Assembly (NCBI RefSeq): GCF_015354735.1
Contig: NZ_JACEFJ010000001.1
Span: forward strand, 186,001-250,000
Source of the DNA: Pararhodonellum marinum
GTDB taxonomy: Bacteria > Bacteroidota > Bacteroidia > Cytophagales > Cyclobacteriaceae
DNA length: 64,000 nucleotides
Reading direction: 5' to 3'
The position numbers and the translations under genes were made by a program. This document shows positions 41,949-52,041 of the stretch, piece after piece (within the stretch, counting starts at the first letter, position 1; every line of letters starts with the position of its first letter). The notes below the pieces were generated by a model that was not told where the DNA came from, ran no database searches, and saw only the letters and a list, made by a program, of their open reading frames with translations.

Positions 41949-43301
41949 TTATTTTAATCTTTTGCCAAATCCCCAACTTAAACCAAAATGGACATCGGCT
42001 GTTTTGGAACGTGCGATCAAGCCACTCACAGCGGATTGAGATCCAACAAAAAAGCCGGCATACCTAAATCCTATCCCGGCGGTAAAGCCAGAAAAATCAC
42101 GAAATGCCAAAGGAACATAGGTTTCAAAAGATCCAAAAATTATACTGGGAGTTAGGGCCACCATACTTATGGCTGGCACCTGCAGGTTGTTTTCTCTGTT
42201 TTGCAGGAATTTTTGTCCGTAAACACTTAAAAAAACATTTTTGGTTACTTTAAAATCAGCATAAGATGCCAAAACTGTAGGCAGAACAGCATTTACACCT
42301 TCCCGATTACTGGTCTGTCTAAAAAATCCACTCTCCATAAAAGCTTCCTCAATGCCTCTTAAGTTTGATTCCAATAGGTCAAGTCGAAATCCTGAATCTT
42401 CTGGAATGGTCAACAAGTAAGACCTTTCAATTTGGTTTCTTGTAAAAGTCATTTCTCCCAAATCCCTAAGTGAGAGACCTGAATTGAACCAAACCTTATC
42501 GTTGTTCTTCAACTGCCAATTGATTCCTAAATCAAGGCCAAACCCATTTAAATTTCCAATGGATATATTTCTATAATTGACTGTAAGATTTCTGATATCC
42601 ACCACGTTTTGATTGTAGGAAAAACTTACAAAGCCCTGAGCATCGGTCAATTCAACTTCATTCCTTTCCACGTTCAGGGTGCCACGAAAATTTCCAACGC
42701 CAAGATTGGTGAAATTGGCTGGGAAAAGAAGTTTAAAATTGGCACCTATGGATAATTTGGTGGATGGGTTGTTGATCAATTCTCTGCCTAAGACAATTCC
42801 GGTCTCCATCCAGGTTGCGCCGTTTACTCTTTGGTTAAAAGGGTTGTTGTATGTTCCACTGAAACTGATCAGGGACAAGTTTTTATCTATGGTATATTCA
42901 CCCAAGTCAGAATTGATATTGATCAGGGAAGCGCCGGTTTGAATTTGTGAAACCAATCCAAAAGACCACTTGTCTTTTTTGAAACCGACAGATGGGAGCA
43001 AAACAGATATTTCAGTATTGCCACTTACAAGCCCACTGGAATTCGTTCTTAGTGTCTCCCAAAGGTTACTTTTTGCACCTAATATTTCCCTGAAAGTCAG
43101 TGTATTATTAATGAATATTGAATTGGAGCCAAAAAACTGAACTTCAATTTCCCTCTCTAAATTGTTGAGTTCTGCAGGGTTCATTCTGGCACTGATCAAT
43201 CCTTTTCTTTGGCTATTTTGAATTCCGATATACGGATGCTGTGCAAAAGCGAACAGTGGCAAAAACAACCACAGAAAAAGGAGTATTATTAGCCTTGGCA
43301 T
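41949..43301 (-). CDS. DUF5723 outer-membrane protein
   Basis: 450 residues. Signal peptide (LLFLWLFLPLFAFAQ), then HPYIGIQNSQRKGLISARMNPAEL (partly quoted: GIQNSQRKGLISARMNPA), a start shared with DUF5723 family proteins, and a long series of amphipathic beta strands ending GLSWGFGKRLK, as in a porin-like barrel. Role unknown; gliding/attachment-linked or transport functions are conceivable. Single gene. Confidence 0.8.
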   Translation of the reverse strand: MPRLIILLFLWLFLPLFAFAQHPYIGIQNSQRKGLISARMNPAELNNLEREIEVQFFGSNSIFINNTLTFREILGAKSNLWETLRTNSSGLVSGNTEISVLLPSVGFKKDKWSFGLVSQIQTGASLININSDLGEYTIDKNLSLISFSGTYNNPFNQRVNGATWMETGIVLGRELINNPSTKLSIGANFKLLFPANFTNLGVGNFRGTLNVERNEVELTDAQGFVSFSYNQNVVDIRNLTVNYRNISIGNLNGFGLDLGINWQLKNNDKVWFNSGLSLRDLGEMTFTRNQIERSYLLTIPEDSGFRLDLLESNLRGIEEAFMESGFFRQTSNREGVNAVLPTVLASYADFKVTKNVFLSVYGQKFLQNRENNLQVPAISMVALTPSIIFGSFETYVPLAFRDFSGFTAGIGFRYAGFFVGSQSAVSGLIARSKTADVHFGLSWGFGKRLK

Positions 43302-43460
43302 GAATGAAGAAACGAGGGGTAATTGGTGATGATAAATCGCCGTAATTTAAACAATTAACCAGTGTTTATATATAGAAGTAGAATAAATTTAGGGGTATCA
43401 ATCAGCCATAAAGATTCCGCAATCCATTTCAATTAGAAGATTGGATATCAATTACTTTTC

Positions 43461-45071
43461 TTACCTGAAGGTTTTGAAATAATGTTTTTTTACAAACTTT
43501 TCGGCATTGTCGTAACAAAGTTTTCTGACCAATTTTAAGGTGTCCTCTGGTGATTCCAAAAAAGCAAGGAATTGGTTTTCACCGGGGACATGGGATCGGT
43601 TTTCATTGATGGTGTCTACGAGATCAATCTCGAACTCACAAAATTCCAGTACAGTGGGGTAGGGAGTCACAGGGTCGATCAATCCTTCGAAGTCTGTCCC
43701 GATCATGATGCAATCCCAAATCTCACTTTTTTCCGAAGCAGGTACAGATGTATCCTCATAGATGGTCTTGACGATGTATTTGATGTTGTCCCAAAGGCAA
43801 CGGATGTTGTTTCGGGAGGCATTTGGGTCTTCCTTTTTGGGAATTCCCATGATTCTTTGGTCAAAGGAAAGTCCAAACAAACCCCTGGTTTTAAAAATTA
43901 TCCGGACATCTTCCTGACACATGTTGATGTTCCATGCATTGAAGTTTCCACTGACATCGAAGTAACTGTCATTTTCAAGGTCAAAGTTTTGGATGTGATC
44001 ATCCAAGGAGAATTTTCCAGAGAAACCGCAGTGGCTGGCAATTACAGGAATAACATCGCCATTTTTGTAACACTTTAGGACAATTTCTTCATAAAACTCT
44101 TTCCTTGCGAGTGCACTCATGTGTTTGACATCAATGAGAATTCTATAGCCAAGGCTATCATCTCTTTGGTTATCCTGATTCAATGACAGAAATCTTCTTA
44201 TCACCTTCCAACCATTTTCATTGAAGCCATCATTTTTACCATTATCCTGGTTGAGCAACCATTTCCCGATGTCAGGGATGCTGTGGGCATGACCGCAAAG
44301 GAAATTATTAAAGTGGTGGGCAAAAGTGATGAAAAAGATAGGAAAGGGCCAATCTTTTTTGATAAAGTCTACCCGTTTCAAAAATTTCTCTATCGGTAGT
44401 GATGCTTGATCAGTACCTAATGCATGGGCTCCTTCTATAGTCATGACCATGGTTATTTCTTCCTTTTCCAAAGAGGTTTCCAGTTCTCGGAGGTTTTTTG
44501 GGATGCGGTATATGCCTGTTGCATTCAGAGACAAGGGACGAAGTCTCCGCCGGTTGCTTCTACTTTCCACAGCCCGCCTCAGAAAACCAGGTGTATAAAT
44601 CTGGTTAGAAACTTCTACTCCATTAGTTTTATCCAAAAACTCTACCTCCTCTTGAATCGCTTCCCAATAGTCATAATCCAAATCCTGAAATTTTTTGACT
44701 AGCCTATCCGGAATGCGCATATAGACCATCTGTAGGATGGTTCTCAATGGAAGCCTATGGTGCGTCACTTTTCTTATCACCTCTCTCAAGAACATACTTT
44801 TTCCATCCGATGGACTTTCAGGACTAACGAAAAAGCCTTTCTCAATGGGATATAGGCTATTAAACGTGAGCCTGACCCCTCCGTTCCAAGCCTTGACCAG
44901 GTCACACTGACTGTAGGCAGCGGCCATCCCTGCCTTGGATTGGCTTCTAAGGTTGGATGAGATCACTGTCCAAGCATTATCCAAATTGTTCCTTCGGAAA
45001 TGGGGTTCCCTTCCCTGAGACCAAAAATAGGCCCGCATGTGGTTGTGGCAATGAAGGTCCGCATATTTCAT
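43461..45071 (-). CDS. M19-like (membrane dipeptidase-type) amidohydrolase
   Basis: 536 residues. A TIM-barrel hydrolase: DLHCHNHM at residue 5 holds the first metal His pair, TMVMTIEGAHALG gives the Glu, ASHCGFSG near residue 345 and MIGTDFEGLIDP near the C-terminus complete the metal site. This order is like M19 renal dipeptidases but the protein is considerably longer (usual about 330-400) and has an insertion of about 150 residues after the first motif. Probably cytoplasmic because no signal peptide is present. Follows a DUF900-like hydrolase by 11 bp. Confidence 0.7.
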   Translation of the reverse strand: MKYADLHCHNHMRAYFWSQGREPHFRRNNLDNAWTVISSNLRSQSKAGMAAAYSQCDLVKAWNGGVRLTFNSLYPIEKGFFVSPESPSDGKSMFLREVIRKVTHHRLPLRTILQMVYMRIPDRLVKKFQDLDYDYWEAIQEEVEFLDKTNGVEVSNQIYTPGFLRRAVESRSNRRRLRPLSLNATGIYRIPKNLRELETSLEKEEITMVMTIEGAHALGTDQASLPIEKFLKRVDFIKKDWPFPIFFITFAHHFNNFLCGHAHSIPDIGKWLLNQDNGKNDGFNENGWKVIRRFLSLNQDNQRDDSLGYRILIDVKHMSALARKEFYEEIVLKCYKNGDVIPVIASHCGFSGKFSLDDHIQNFDLENDSYFDVSGNFNAWNINMCQEDVRIIFKTRGLFGLSFDQRIMGIPKKEDPNASRNNIRCLWDNIKYIVKTIYEDTSVPASEKSEIWDCIMIGTDFEGLIDPVTPYPTVLEFCEFEIDLVDTINENRSHVPGENQFLAFLESPEDTLKLVRKLCYDNAEKFVKKHYFKTFR

Positions 45072-45082
45072 GGTAGATTGAA

Positions 45083-46126
45083 TTAGAAAGTGAAAACAGA
45101 AACCTGGCCGTTCAATACTTCTTTGATATCCCTGACCACAGCAGGAGAATTATAATAATACCAATGATTGACTACATTCTGTACGACAGTGGGATTGTCT
45201 GCAATGTCGCTGACATCTGCCTGATAGACATCATCCGGAATTCCGATTGAATTTTTGGCACCCCATCTGCCTAATCGGTTAAAGGCATTTTTAGTCATTT
45301 CTGAAAAACCCAATGCCTGGTCTTTGTTGTGATAATATACGTGAATCCTTTCCCCAAAATCGATCAGTCTGTATAGCGGTTTGGGCCTTTCCAATGCATC
45401 ATAATCGACATCGGCCCCCACCAAAATGATTTCTCCAAAGAGAGAGTTGATTTCTACTTGGATATCGGCGAGACCTTTTAGCATGGCCTCCAATACCCGA
45501 TTGCCCATGCTGTGGCAAAGCAAGTGAATTTTTTGCTCACACATGATTTGCTTTTCTTTGACTAACTTTTGTCGAAAGAAGTCTTTAAGACTCGCATAGG
45601 ACCGGGCCATAGCATAACCGGATTGGACTGCATCATAGGCATCAGATCTGTACCGCAGGACTTTTCTCCTTGCAGGCCAGGTAAAAAGTACCAAATGGCA
45701 AATTGGGGAATCCTCCGGTTCAACATACTTTTTATGCAATTCGCCCAAAGTCCATAAGGAAGTTTCCAAATCGGACCGATAGCCATGAACGAATACTAAA
45801 ATATCCTCTCTTTCTTTGGCTTTCAATCCTTCTGCATACAATTCCCCAAAAACCTTTGTGGAACCAAGGGCCTGTTTATCAGTTAACTTCCCGTCTTCTT
45901 TTAGTTTTTCTAAGGTCTCATCATCCGGGTCTGCATAGATGTTGATTTTAAAGTCAGAAAGTCTTTTGGTTTTTTTGGGATCGAAAGTAACCGTACCATA
46001 CCGGAGATTTAGATTTGCTTCTTCATCTCCATCTATTTTGATATATTCATTTTCGTTTACTTTGACATAACCTTTGCCACCTTTTTGGCTGATGTTTCGG
46101 TTGGTAATGATATGATGTGTGACCAT
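45083..46126 (-). CDS. DUF900-like alpha/beta-hydrolase
   Basis: 347 residues. VFVHGYRSDLETSLWTLGELH supplies the HG oxyanion motif, LVLFTWPARRKVLRYRSD is typical of DUF900 enzymes, and IHLLCHSMGNRVLEAML carries the nucleophile (C-H-S-M-G). A C-terminal VNHWYYYNSPAVV may hold the His. Probably a cytoplasmic serine esterase. Operon with the dipeptidase-like gene downstream. Confidence 0.78.
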   Translation of the reverse strand: MVTHHIITNRNISQKGGKGYVKVNENEYIKIDGDEEANLNLRYGTVTFDPKKTKRLSDFKINIYADPDDETLEKLKEDGKLTDKQALGSTKVFGELYAEGLKAKEREDILVFVHGYRSDLETSLWTLGELHKKYVEPEDSPICHLVLFTWPARRKVLRYRSDAYDAVQSGYAMARSYASLKDFFRQKLVKEKQIMCEQKIHLLCHSMGNRVLEAMLKGLADIQVEINSLFGEIILVGADVDYDALERPKPLYRLIDFGERIHVYYHNKDQALGFSEMTKNAFNRLGRWGAKNSIGIPDDVYQADVSDIADNPTVVQNVVNHWYYYNSPAVVRDIKEVLNGQVSVFTF

Positions 46127-46573
46127 TTTTTTTGGGGAAAATGTAAAAATGAGTTGACTTAAATCTCAAAGACATGACTTTTTCGGCTTGATCAAGTACC
46201 CTTACCACACAGGTAATGCAAAAGTGGGTCAAAAAGAAATGGAAGAAAATAAGACCCGAGTAAGGATTAAATATCGTGAAAAAAAGCGTGAGAATCAATT
46301 ATTTTGAAAAGGTTTAATACATAGGGCAAAGAGATCACCAAGTTATTGATATTGGAAAAATCGATGGTAGCAATTGCCAAAGGCTTTGAATTTTTTCTTA
46401 ATTCGGTCATTTAAAGGATAGGAAAAAACTTCTATGAACTATGCCACCATCTGGTTAAACAAACAGTTAAAATTCCAAATTTAATTTTCTATTATCTGTT
46501 GGGAAAAAAGGTTAACCACATAGGACACAGAGACCACATAGCCTTTGATTACGAAAATAGGCTTTTCCGCCGC
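46127..46573. other. intergenic with degenerate repeats
   Basis: 447 bp. Two similar words, GGTTTAATACATAGGGCAAAG (about 46310-46330) and GGTTAACCACATAGGACACAG (about 46509-46530), resemble an interspersed repeat. No gene. Confidence 0.5.
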
Positions 46574-47833
46574 TTAATTACCTTTTTTCTTCAGTTTCAA
46601 AACGGTGATTTCTGGCCAGATGCCCACTCTACCGGAAAATGCATGAAACCCAAACCCACGGTTGACATACAAATAGCGACCTGCCTCATGGGCTAGGCCA
46701 GCCCAATTGGGATACCGATATTGGACAGGACTCCAGCGAAAAACTGGGGTTTCAATCCCAAATTGCATGCCGTGGGTATGGCCAGAAAGGGTCAGGTGGA
46801 TCTTGGAGGGGTGTTTTTTTACTTCCACCTCCCAATGGGATGGGTCATGGGATAGCAATATTTTAAATCCTTCCTTAGGCACACCGAACAGCGCCTTCTC
46901 CAAATCTCCTTTGGACTGAAATCCCACGCCCCAATTTTCCACTCCAAGTAGATGGATCTTTTGACCGTTTTTTTCCAATGTGGTACTTTCATCCAAAAGC
47001 AACTTGTACCCTAACCTTTGGTGTTGCGCTTTCAATTCTTGGAAATTTTTTTCCTTTGCTGCTTTATTTGGCCAGGAAACATAATCTCCGTAATCGTGGT
47101 TTCCCAAAATGGAAAACTGACCAAAGGGTGCCTTTATTTTGTCAAACATGGATAACAGGGGACCAATCTCATCGGCCTTATGGTTGACAAGGTCTCCAGT
47201 GAATACATAGAGATCCGACTGCTGCTGAATGGCCAGGTCTATGCCTTTCTGTACTTCTGAAAGGTTTCTGAAACTCCCTGAGTGGATATCGGAAATCTGG
47301 GTGATGGTAAATCCATCGAAGGCTTCAGGAAGGTCCTCGAAATAAAGCGTTTCTCTTAGGACTTTAAAATTGTATTTCCCTCGGACGATGCCGTATATGA
47401 ACCCAAAAAAGGGAATGGCAGCAACTCCAATGGCCAATTGGCTGATGAATTTCCTTCGATCTGGCATATACCGGTTTTGGGAATTCTCGTTTCCAGTTAC
47501 CAGGTTAAAGGTCGCCGAAAGTGTTCTGAAAATATCCTCACCCAACAAAAACAGAATGACCGTCACCTGGGTTACCGTAAGGGTAAGCAAAGCATTGAGC
47601 GCAAACTGGGATTCCACTGATATTTTGCCTTCATTCCTGATCCTGAAGATCGTCCACAAAACCCAACCCGTGATACCGCACATCAGCAACCAATATCCTA
47701 GGATCGTCATATTTTTGGGAACCGCTGGCCAGGCTTCTGTGATTGTTTTGAGGGCTTGGAAGGTGTAGTAATGGAGGAAAAAAGAAAAGAGTAGAAATAT
47801 GGCGATAAAGAAAAGCAGACCCAGTGAATTCAT
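46574..47833 (-). CDS. membrane-anchored metallophosphoesterase
   Basis: 419 residues. Three or four N-terminal hydrophobic segments (about 1-25, 42-62, 78-100) and an R-R-K-F-I motif ahead of another hydrophobic helix near residue 135. The phosphoesterase follows with TQISDIHSGS, VFTGDLVNHKAD, ILGNHDYGDY, LLSHDPSHW and LSGHTHGMQFG, all five calcineurin-type motifs in order. Its substrate could be a lipid-linked diphosphate or a nucleotide; unknown. Confidence 0.88.
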   Translation of the reverse strand: MNSLGLLFFIAIFLLFSFFLHYYTFQALKTITEAWPAVPKNMTILGYWLLMCGITGWVLWTIFRIRNEGKISVESQFALNALLTLTVTQVTVILFLLGEDIFRTLSATFNLVTGNENSQNRYMPDRRKFISQLAIGVAAIPFFGFIYGIVRGKYNFKVLRETLYFEDLPEAFDGFTITQISDIHSGSFRNLSEVQKGIDLAIQQQSDLYVFTGDLVNHKADEIGPLLSMFDKIKAPFGQFSILGNHDYGDYVSWPNKAAKEKNFQELKAQHQRLGYKLLLDESTTLEKNGQKIHLLGVENWGVGFQSKGDLEKALFGVPKEGFKILLSHDPSHWEVEVKKHPSKIHLTLSGHTHGMQFGIETPVFRWSPVQYRYPNWAGLAHEAGRYLYVNRGFGFHAFSGRVGIWPEITVLKLKKKGN

Positions 47834-48000
47834 TTAGTTGCTGTTAAGAGTTATATCAACGGATTCGGTCCCTATTGGGTACCTTTAGCCAATAAAATGA
47901 AGGTTTCCTTCATTTACCGGAATAGCAAAAAAAAAGTTCTATAAATGTGATTATTTGTGCTGGATCCTTAGCTGAAAAACAAAGAATCCCACTGCTTCGA

Positions 48001-48858
48001 TCACAGGATTTCAATAAAGACTTCAGTATGTAAATCTGAGGTAGCCTTGCCACCGAAGCTGCCTCTTACAGGCAAGGTATGTGAGGGTATGGCACTGGAG
48101 GCCAAGGGAATATAATGGTGATCCACCAAGAGGCCCAAACTGGGGTCTATGCCGACCCACCCTGGGCCGGGTAAGTACACATCTACCCAAGCGTGCAGGT
48201 CATGCCCTTCGGCCAGTTCTGGATTAAATGCATAGCCACTCACAAATCTGGTGGCTAAACCAATAGAACGTAACATTTGTGCAAGCATCCATGACAGATC
48301 CCTACACGATCCCTGCTTACGCTCAAAGGTATGTTCCGGAGTCCAAAGGTTTTCCTCATACCGGATGGTATGGTCATAGTGCTGGTGAATAGAAGCTACC
48401 ACCTCGACCAAAAAAGAAATTGGATTTCCGCTTTTCTTTTTGATGTTTTCGATAAAAGCACATAATTCCTGTTTTATATCGTAAGTCAGGTAGGGCTGTA
48501 ACAACTTGAGGTCATCTGGACCATATCGGTCTTTTTTGGCACTAGGGTCTGAAAAAGCTTTAACAAAATCCAAATTCAGGATAAAAGAAAAAGGGTTAAA
48601 GGGCTCAATCAACAGCACCATGTCCGTTCTGATCTCTAATTGGGTTGTTTCACCCTTAAACCAAGTAAGGTGAAATGGATTGTTTTCAATACTGAACCGT
48701 ATTTGGCAATCCTCAGGTTCAGGAGCGATGTCCAGTTCATAAGCCTCGATTTTCAAGGACAAACCCGCTGTAGGCTGTAAGAAGATCAGGTGGGGATTGA
48801 GAACAACAGGGTGACTGTAGGTATATCTTGTAAGGTGAGCAATTTTGAGGCGTATCAT
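48001..48858 (-). CDS. transglutaminase-like protein (Anbu cluster)
   Basis: 285 residues. An N-terminal beta domain (MIRLKIAHLTRYTYSHPVVL) precedes the transglutaminase core; catalytic triad C185 in KQGSCRDLSWML, H222 in GHDLHAWVDV and D238 in GWVGIDPS. Closely packed behind the Anbu gene (4-nt overlap). In this conserved cluster it may form or cleave peptide amide bonds together with the ATP-grasp ligase upstream. Confidence 0.92.
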   Translation of the reverse strand: MIRLKIAHLTRYTYSHPVVLNPHLIFLQPTAGLSLKIEAYELDIAPEPEDCQIRFSIENNPFHLTWFKGETTQLEIRTDMVLLIEPFNPFSFILNLDFVKAFSDPSAKKDRYGPDDLKLLQPYLTYDIKQELCAFIENIKKKSGNPISFLVEVVASIHQHYDHTIRYEENLWTPEHTFERKQGSCRDLSWMLAQMLRSIGLATRFVSGYAFNPELAEGHDLHAWVDVYLPGPGWVGIDPSLGLLVDHHYIPLASSAIPSHTLPVRGSFGGKATSDLHTEVFIEIL

Positions 48859-49607
48859 TCTTTTATTTCCAAACTTAACTGCGGATCTTTCTCCTGAAAG
48901 GCTTTGTTCAGCACCGCGGCTGGTAAATCATGTATGGCAGTCTTAAGTCTGGAATTCCAGAATTCAGAGATGTGTTCCAGTTCTTTTTGGCTAAATCTGG
49001 TTTCAATCATGTGATAGGAGTCGTTTTTCATTACCACCACATCAATAGGGAAATCGACATCATTAGCAGAAATGCGTGTGGCATCAAAAGCCAAAAAGGC
49101 ACTTTTAATGGCGAAATCAAGGCTTTCATCGAATTTCAGTGACCGTCTAAGGACAGGATTGCCAAAGCCTGTGTTTCCAATGATCACAAAGGGAGTTCCC
49201 TCTCTGACCTCTATCCAGTTGCCTTGGGGATAAAGCAAATAGATTTTGGGTTCATCATCTTCCTCCAACTGCCCTCCAATGATGGAGTGAAGGTTATAGG
49301 ATAAACCGGCCTTTTCCAGGTATTCCTGATCTTCATTGGCCACCCTTTTGACCTGAGCCCCAAACTCATTGACTGCTTTATATAATTTATCAAAGGTATG
49401 ATCTTGTTTCTCAATGACTTCGGTAAAGTAGGTAATCGCTTTATCCCGGACAGATCTGAGTCCTGAAGTCATGATGAAAAAGGAGTGCTTTTCCTTATTG
49501 ACAATATATACTTTTTTGGCAGTTGTGGTTTCATTTCCCGTTACTATTCTCGTATCCGACAAGCCTACGATGCCGGATTTAGTTTTGATTCCTAAACAAA
49601 ATGTCAT
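48855..49607 (-). CDS. Anbu (ancestral beta-subunit) proteasome-like peptidase
   Basis: 250 residues. The N-terminus MTFCLGIKTKSGIVGLSDTRI, with Thr2 exposed after Met removal, is the Ntn-hydrolase start seen in Anbu/BPH proteins; further blocks are FFIMTSGLRSVRD and IYLLYPQGNWIEV, ending LDFAIKSAFLAFDATRIS. Anbu forms multimeric rings related to proteasome/HslV beta subunits. It overlaps the upstream alpha-E gene and the downstream transglutaminase gene by about 4 nt each. Confidence 0.9.
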   Translation of the reverse strand: MTFCLGIKTKSGIVGLSDTRIVTGNETTTAKKVYIVNKEKHSFFIMTSGLRSVRDKAITYFTEVIEKQDHTFDKLYKAVNEFGAQVKRVANEDQEYLEKAGLSYNLHSIIGGQLEEDDEPKIYLLYPQGNWIEVREGTPFVIIGNTGFGNPVLRRSLKFDESLDFAIKSAFLAFDATRISANDVDFPIDVVVMKNDSYHMIETRFSQKELEHISEFWNSRLKTAIHDLPAAVLNKAFQEKDPQLSLEIKE

Positions 49608-50587
49608 CCCTGATAATTAATTTGATGCTCAAAATTATCCTTTATTTGGAAAAAATTGGTGTCTATATGATTAGAAATCTGATTTAATTTGAATTGGAGA
49701 TCATCTAAGTATTCATGCAGGCCTGATTTGATCACATCTTCCACGTCATCATATTCCAACCTTGACCTCAATTCACCCATTGCCTTTTCTGCGCTGTTGC
49801 TGAAACCCTGCCCATTGGACCCCGAAATCTTAAACAGGCACTCTTCTGCTGCTTTCAAACAATAGAAAACCGACCGGGGAAAATACTTGTTCAACACCAA
49901 AAATTCCACTACGCTGGAAGGGTCAATGTTGCCATAAAGCCTTCTGTAAGTATTGAAGGCAGTGACAGATTTCAGAAGGGCCATCCAGTGAAGAAAATCC
50001 AGTGGTGACCCGACTTCCTGAGGAGAAGGCAGAAGAATGTGGTATTTGACATCCAACATCCTGCTGGTTTTGTCGGCTCGTTCCAGAAACTGGCCCAACT
50101 GTCTAAAATACCAACCTTCTGTCCTGGCAACTGTACTATCGGCCAAACCATAAAGAAGGAGTATAGCGCTTTTTACCCTTTCGAAAAACGCCCTAGGATC
50201 TTCTTTTTTCCATATTTTTTTATCCTTCCCTTCTTTTACAAACAGATAGGTTTCGTTGAGCTTTTCCCACGTTTCTTTGCTTAGATTTTCCCTGATAATT
50301 CTGGCATTTTCTCTGGCATTAGTCACGGAAGAAAGCACGGAATTTGGATTGTCTTCATCGAAGGCCAGAAAATAGATGACATTTTTCCGGTCAAAATCCA
50401 GACCGTATTTATTGACAAAAACCGGATAATCCCCTGTGGCCTGTATCAACGGTTCCCACTGTTCTTTCAAATCTTGTGGGAGATCTAGCATCAGGTTAAA
50501 ATTGACATCTATAAATCGGGCATAGTTTTCAGCTCTCTCGGAATACCTACCTAGCCAATATATGGAATTTGCGACTCTACTTAGCAT
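49604..50587 (-). CDS. alpha-E domain protein (DUF403)
   Basis: 327 residues, almost wholly helical. MLSRVANSIYWLGRYSERAENYARFID at the start (partly quoted: SIYWLGRYSERAENYARFID) is the diagnostic DUF403/alpha-E motif, and AESARIIRENLS-like ARIIRENLSKETWEKLN follows, then EGWYFRQLGQFLERADKTSRMLD. It always accompanies the circularly permuted ATP-grasp protein encoded 15 bp upstream and is thought to work with it. Confidence 0.93.
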   Translation of the reverse strand: MLSRVANSIYWLGRYSERAENYARFIDVNFNLMLDLPQDLKEQWEPLIQATGDYPVFVNKYGLDFDRKNVIYFLAFDEDNPNSVLSSVTNARENARIIRENLSKETWEKLNETYLFVKEGKDKKIWKKEDPRAFFERVKSAILLLYGLADSTVARTEGWYFRQLGQFLERADKTSRMLDVKYHILLPSPQEVGSPLDFLHWMALLKSVTAFNTYRRLYGNIDPSSVVEFLVLNKYFPRSVFYCLKAAEECLFKISGSNGQGFSNSAEKAMGELRSRLEYDDVEDVIKSGLHEYLDDLQFKLNQISNHIDTNFFQIKDNFEHQINYQG

Positions 50588-50601
50588 GTTGTTTGATTTG
50601 A

Positions 50602-52041
50602 TTAATACAAAACCCAGGTGTCTTTGCTGCCCCCGCCTTGGGAACTGTTGACCACCAAAGAACCTTTCTTTAGGGCGACCCTGGTCAAAGCACCAGGAAT
50701 CACTTCAATGTCTTCACCATACAAAATATAGGGGCGAAGATCCACATGCCTGCCTTCTATCGCATTATCGGTAATGGTGGGCACGGTGGAAAGTGACAGG
50801 GTAGGCTGTGCAATGTAATTGTCAGGATTGGACTTGACGAGTTGTCTGAATTTGGTATGTTCTTCTTTATCAGCTTTCGGACCAATAAGCATACCGTATC
50901 CACCAGCAGCATTGGTTTCTTTGACCACCAAATGCTCAATATTTTCCAATACATACTTCCTGTCATCCTCTTCCCTGCACAAATAGGTAGGGACATTAGA
51001 TAGTATAGGCTCCTCGTCCATGTAATATTTGATGATCCTGGGCACATAGGCATAGACTGCTTTGTCATCTGCCACACCTGTTCCGGGTGCATTGGCTATG
51101 GCAATGTTGCCGGCCTTGTAGGCTTCCAAAATACCTGGGACCCCTAACATGGAATTGGGATTAAATGCCATTGGATCCATAAAAGTATCATCGATCCTTC
51201 TGTAAAGCACATCTATCTTTTCAAGCCCTTTGGTAGTTTGCATGTAAACCTTCTTATTCTTGACCATCAGATCCATGCCGATGACCAATTCTACACCCAT
51301 TTGCTGAGCCAGATAAGAATGTTCAAAATAAGCTGAGTTGTAGACTCCTGGGGTAAGCACTCCGATAACCGGTTTTGATTTGTCAGACAGAAACTGCAAC
51401 ATGTTGAGCAGTTTGGTTGGATAATCCGATACAGGTCTTACTCCAAGCGTATTGAATAAATCTGGATGCGCTCTTTTGATGATTTCCCGGCTTTCCAGCA
51501 TATAAGAAACCCCAGAAGGACAGCGCAGATTATCCTCAAGCACATAATATTCCCCGTCTTTGTCCTTGACCAAATCAGTTCCGGTAATGTGGCACCAAAT
51601 GTTTTTGGGTGGAGTCAGACCTATGCAGGGTTTTAGGTAATCCTTGCTTTTAAGGATCAGATCAGATGGTATGACCTTGTCTTTGAGAATTTTTCCTTCA
51701 TTGTAAATGTCTTGAAGAAATAGATTTAAGGCATAGATGCGTTGCTTCAAACCTGCCTCTACTTTTTGCCATTCATCTGATGGAATGATTCTGGGAATAA
51801 TGTCCAGGTGTAGTATTTTTTCTACTCCTTGCTTATCATGATAAACATTGAAAGTCATGCCCATGGCCATTTGGGTTTTATTGGCCGAAAATTGAAGTTG
51901 AGCCAGCTTTCTTTTGGGAACCTTATTTAAAAATGCCTGGAATTTTTCATAGTGGGGCCTGCAGCTGCCATCGGCTGAATACATTTCATCATAGTTACCC
52001 TCAATATTATAATTGGTAATTTGCATAGGGGGATTCTTCAA
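50602..52041 (-). CDS. circularly permuted ATP-grasp protein (DUF404/DUF407)
   Basis: 479 residues. Blocks in order: YDEMYSADGSCRPHYEKF near the N-terminus, NLFLQDIYNEGKILKD, YYVLEDNLRCPSGVSYMLESR, YRRIDDTFMDPMAFNPNS, IANAPGTGVADDKAVYAYVP and VVKETNAAGGYGMLIG. These mark the COG2308-type ATP-grasp amidoligases, predicted to make an amide bond on a peptide or protein. It is the first gene of the four-gene minus-strand operon that ends with the transglutaminase. Confidence 0.94.
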   Translation of the reverse strand: MKNPPMQITNYNIEGNYDEMYSADGSCRPHYEKFQAFLNKVPKRKLAQLQFSANKTQMAMGMTFNVYHDKQGVEKILHLDIIPRIIPSDEWQKVEAGLKQRIYALNLFLQDIYNEGKILKDKVIPSDLILKSKDYLKPCIGLTPPKNIWCHITGTDLVKDKDGEYYVLEDNLRCPSGVSYMLESREIIKRAHPDLFNTLGVRPVSDYPTKLLNMLQFLSDKSKPVIGVLTPGVYNSAYFEHSYLAQQMGVELVIGMDLMVKNKKVYMQTTKGLEKIDVLYRRIDDTFMDPMAFNPNSMLGVPGILEAYKAGNIAIANAPGTGVADDKAVYAYVPRIIKYYMDEEPILSNVPTYLCREEDDRKYVLENIEHLVVKETNAAGGYGMLIGPKADKEEHTKFRQLVKSNPDNYIAQPTLSLSTVPTITDNAIEGRHVDLRPYILYGEDIEVIPGALTRVALKKGSLVVNSSQGGGSKDTWVLY

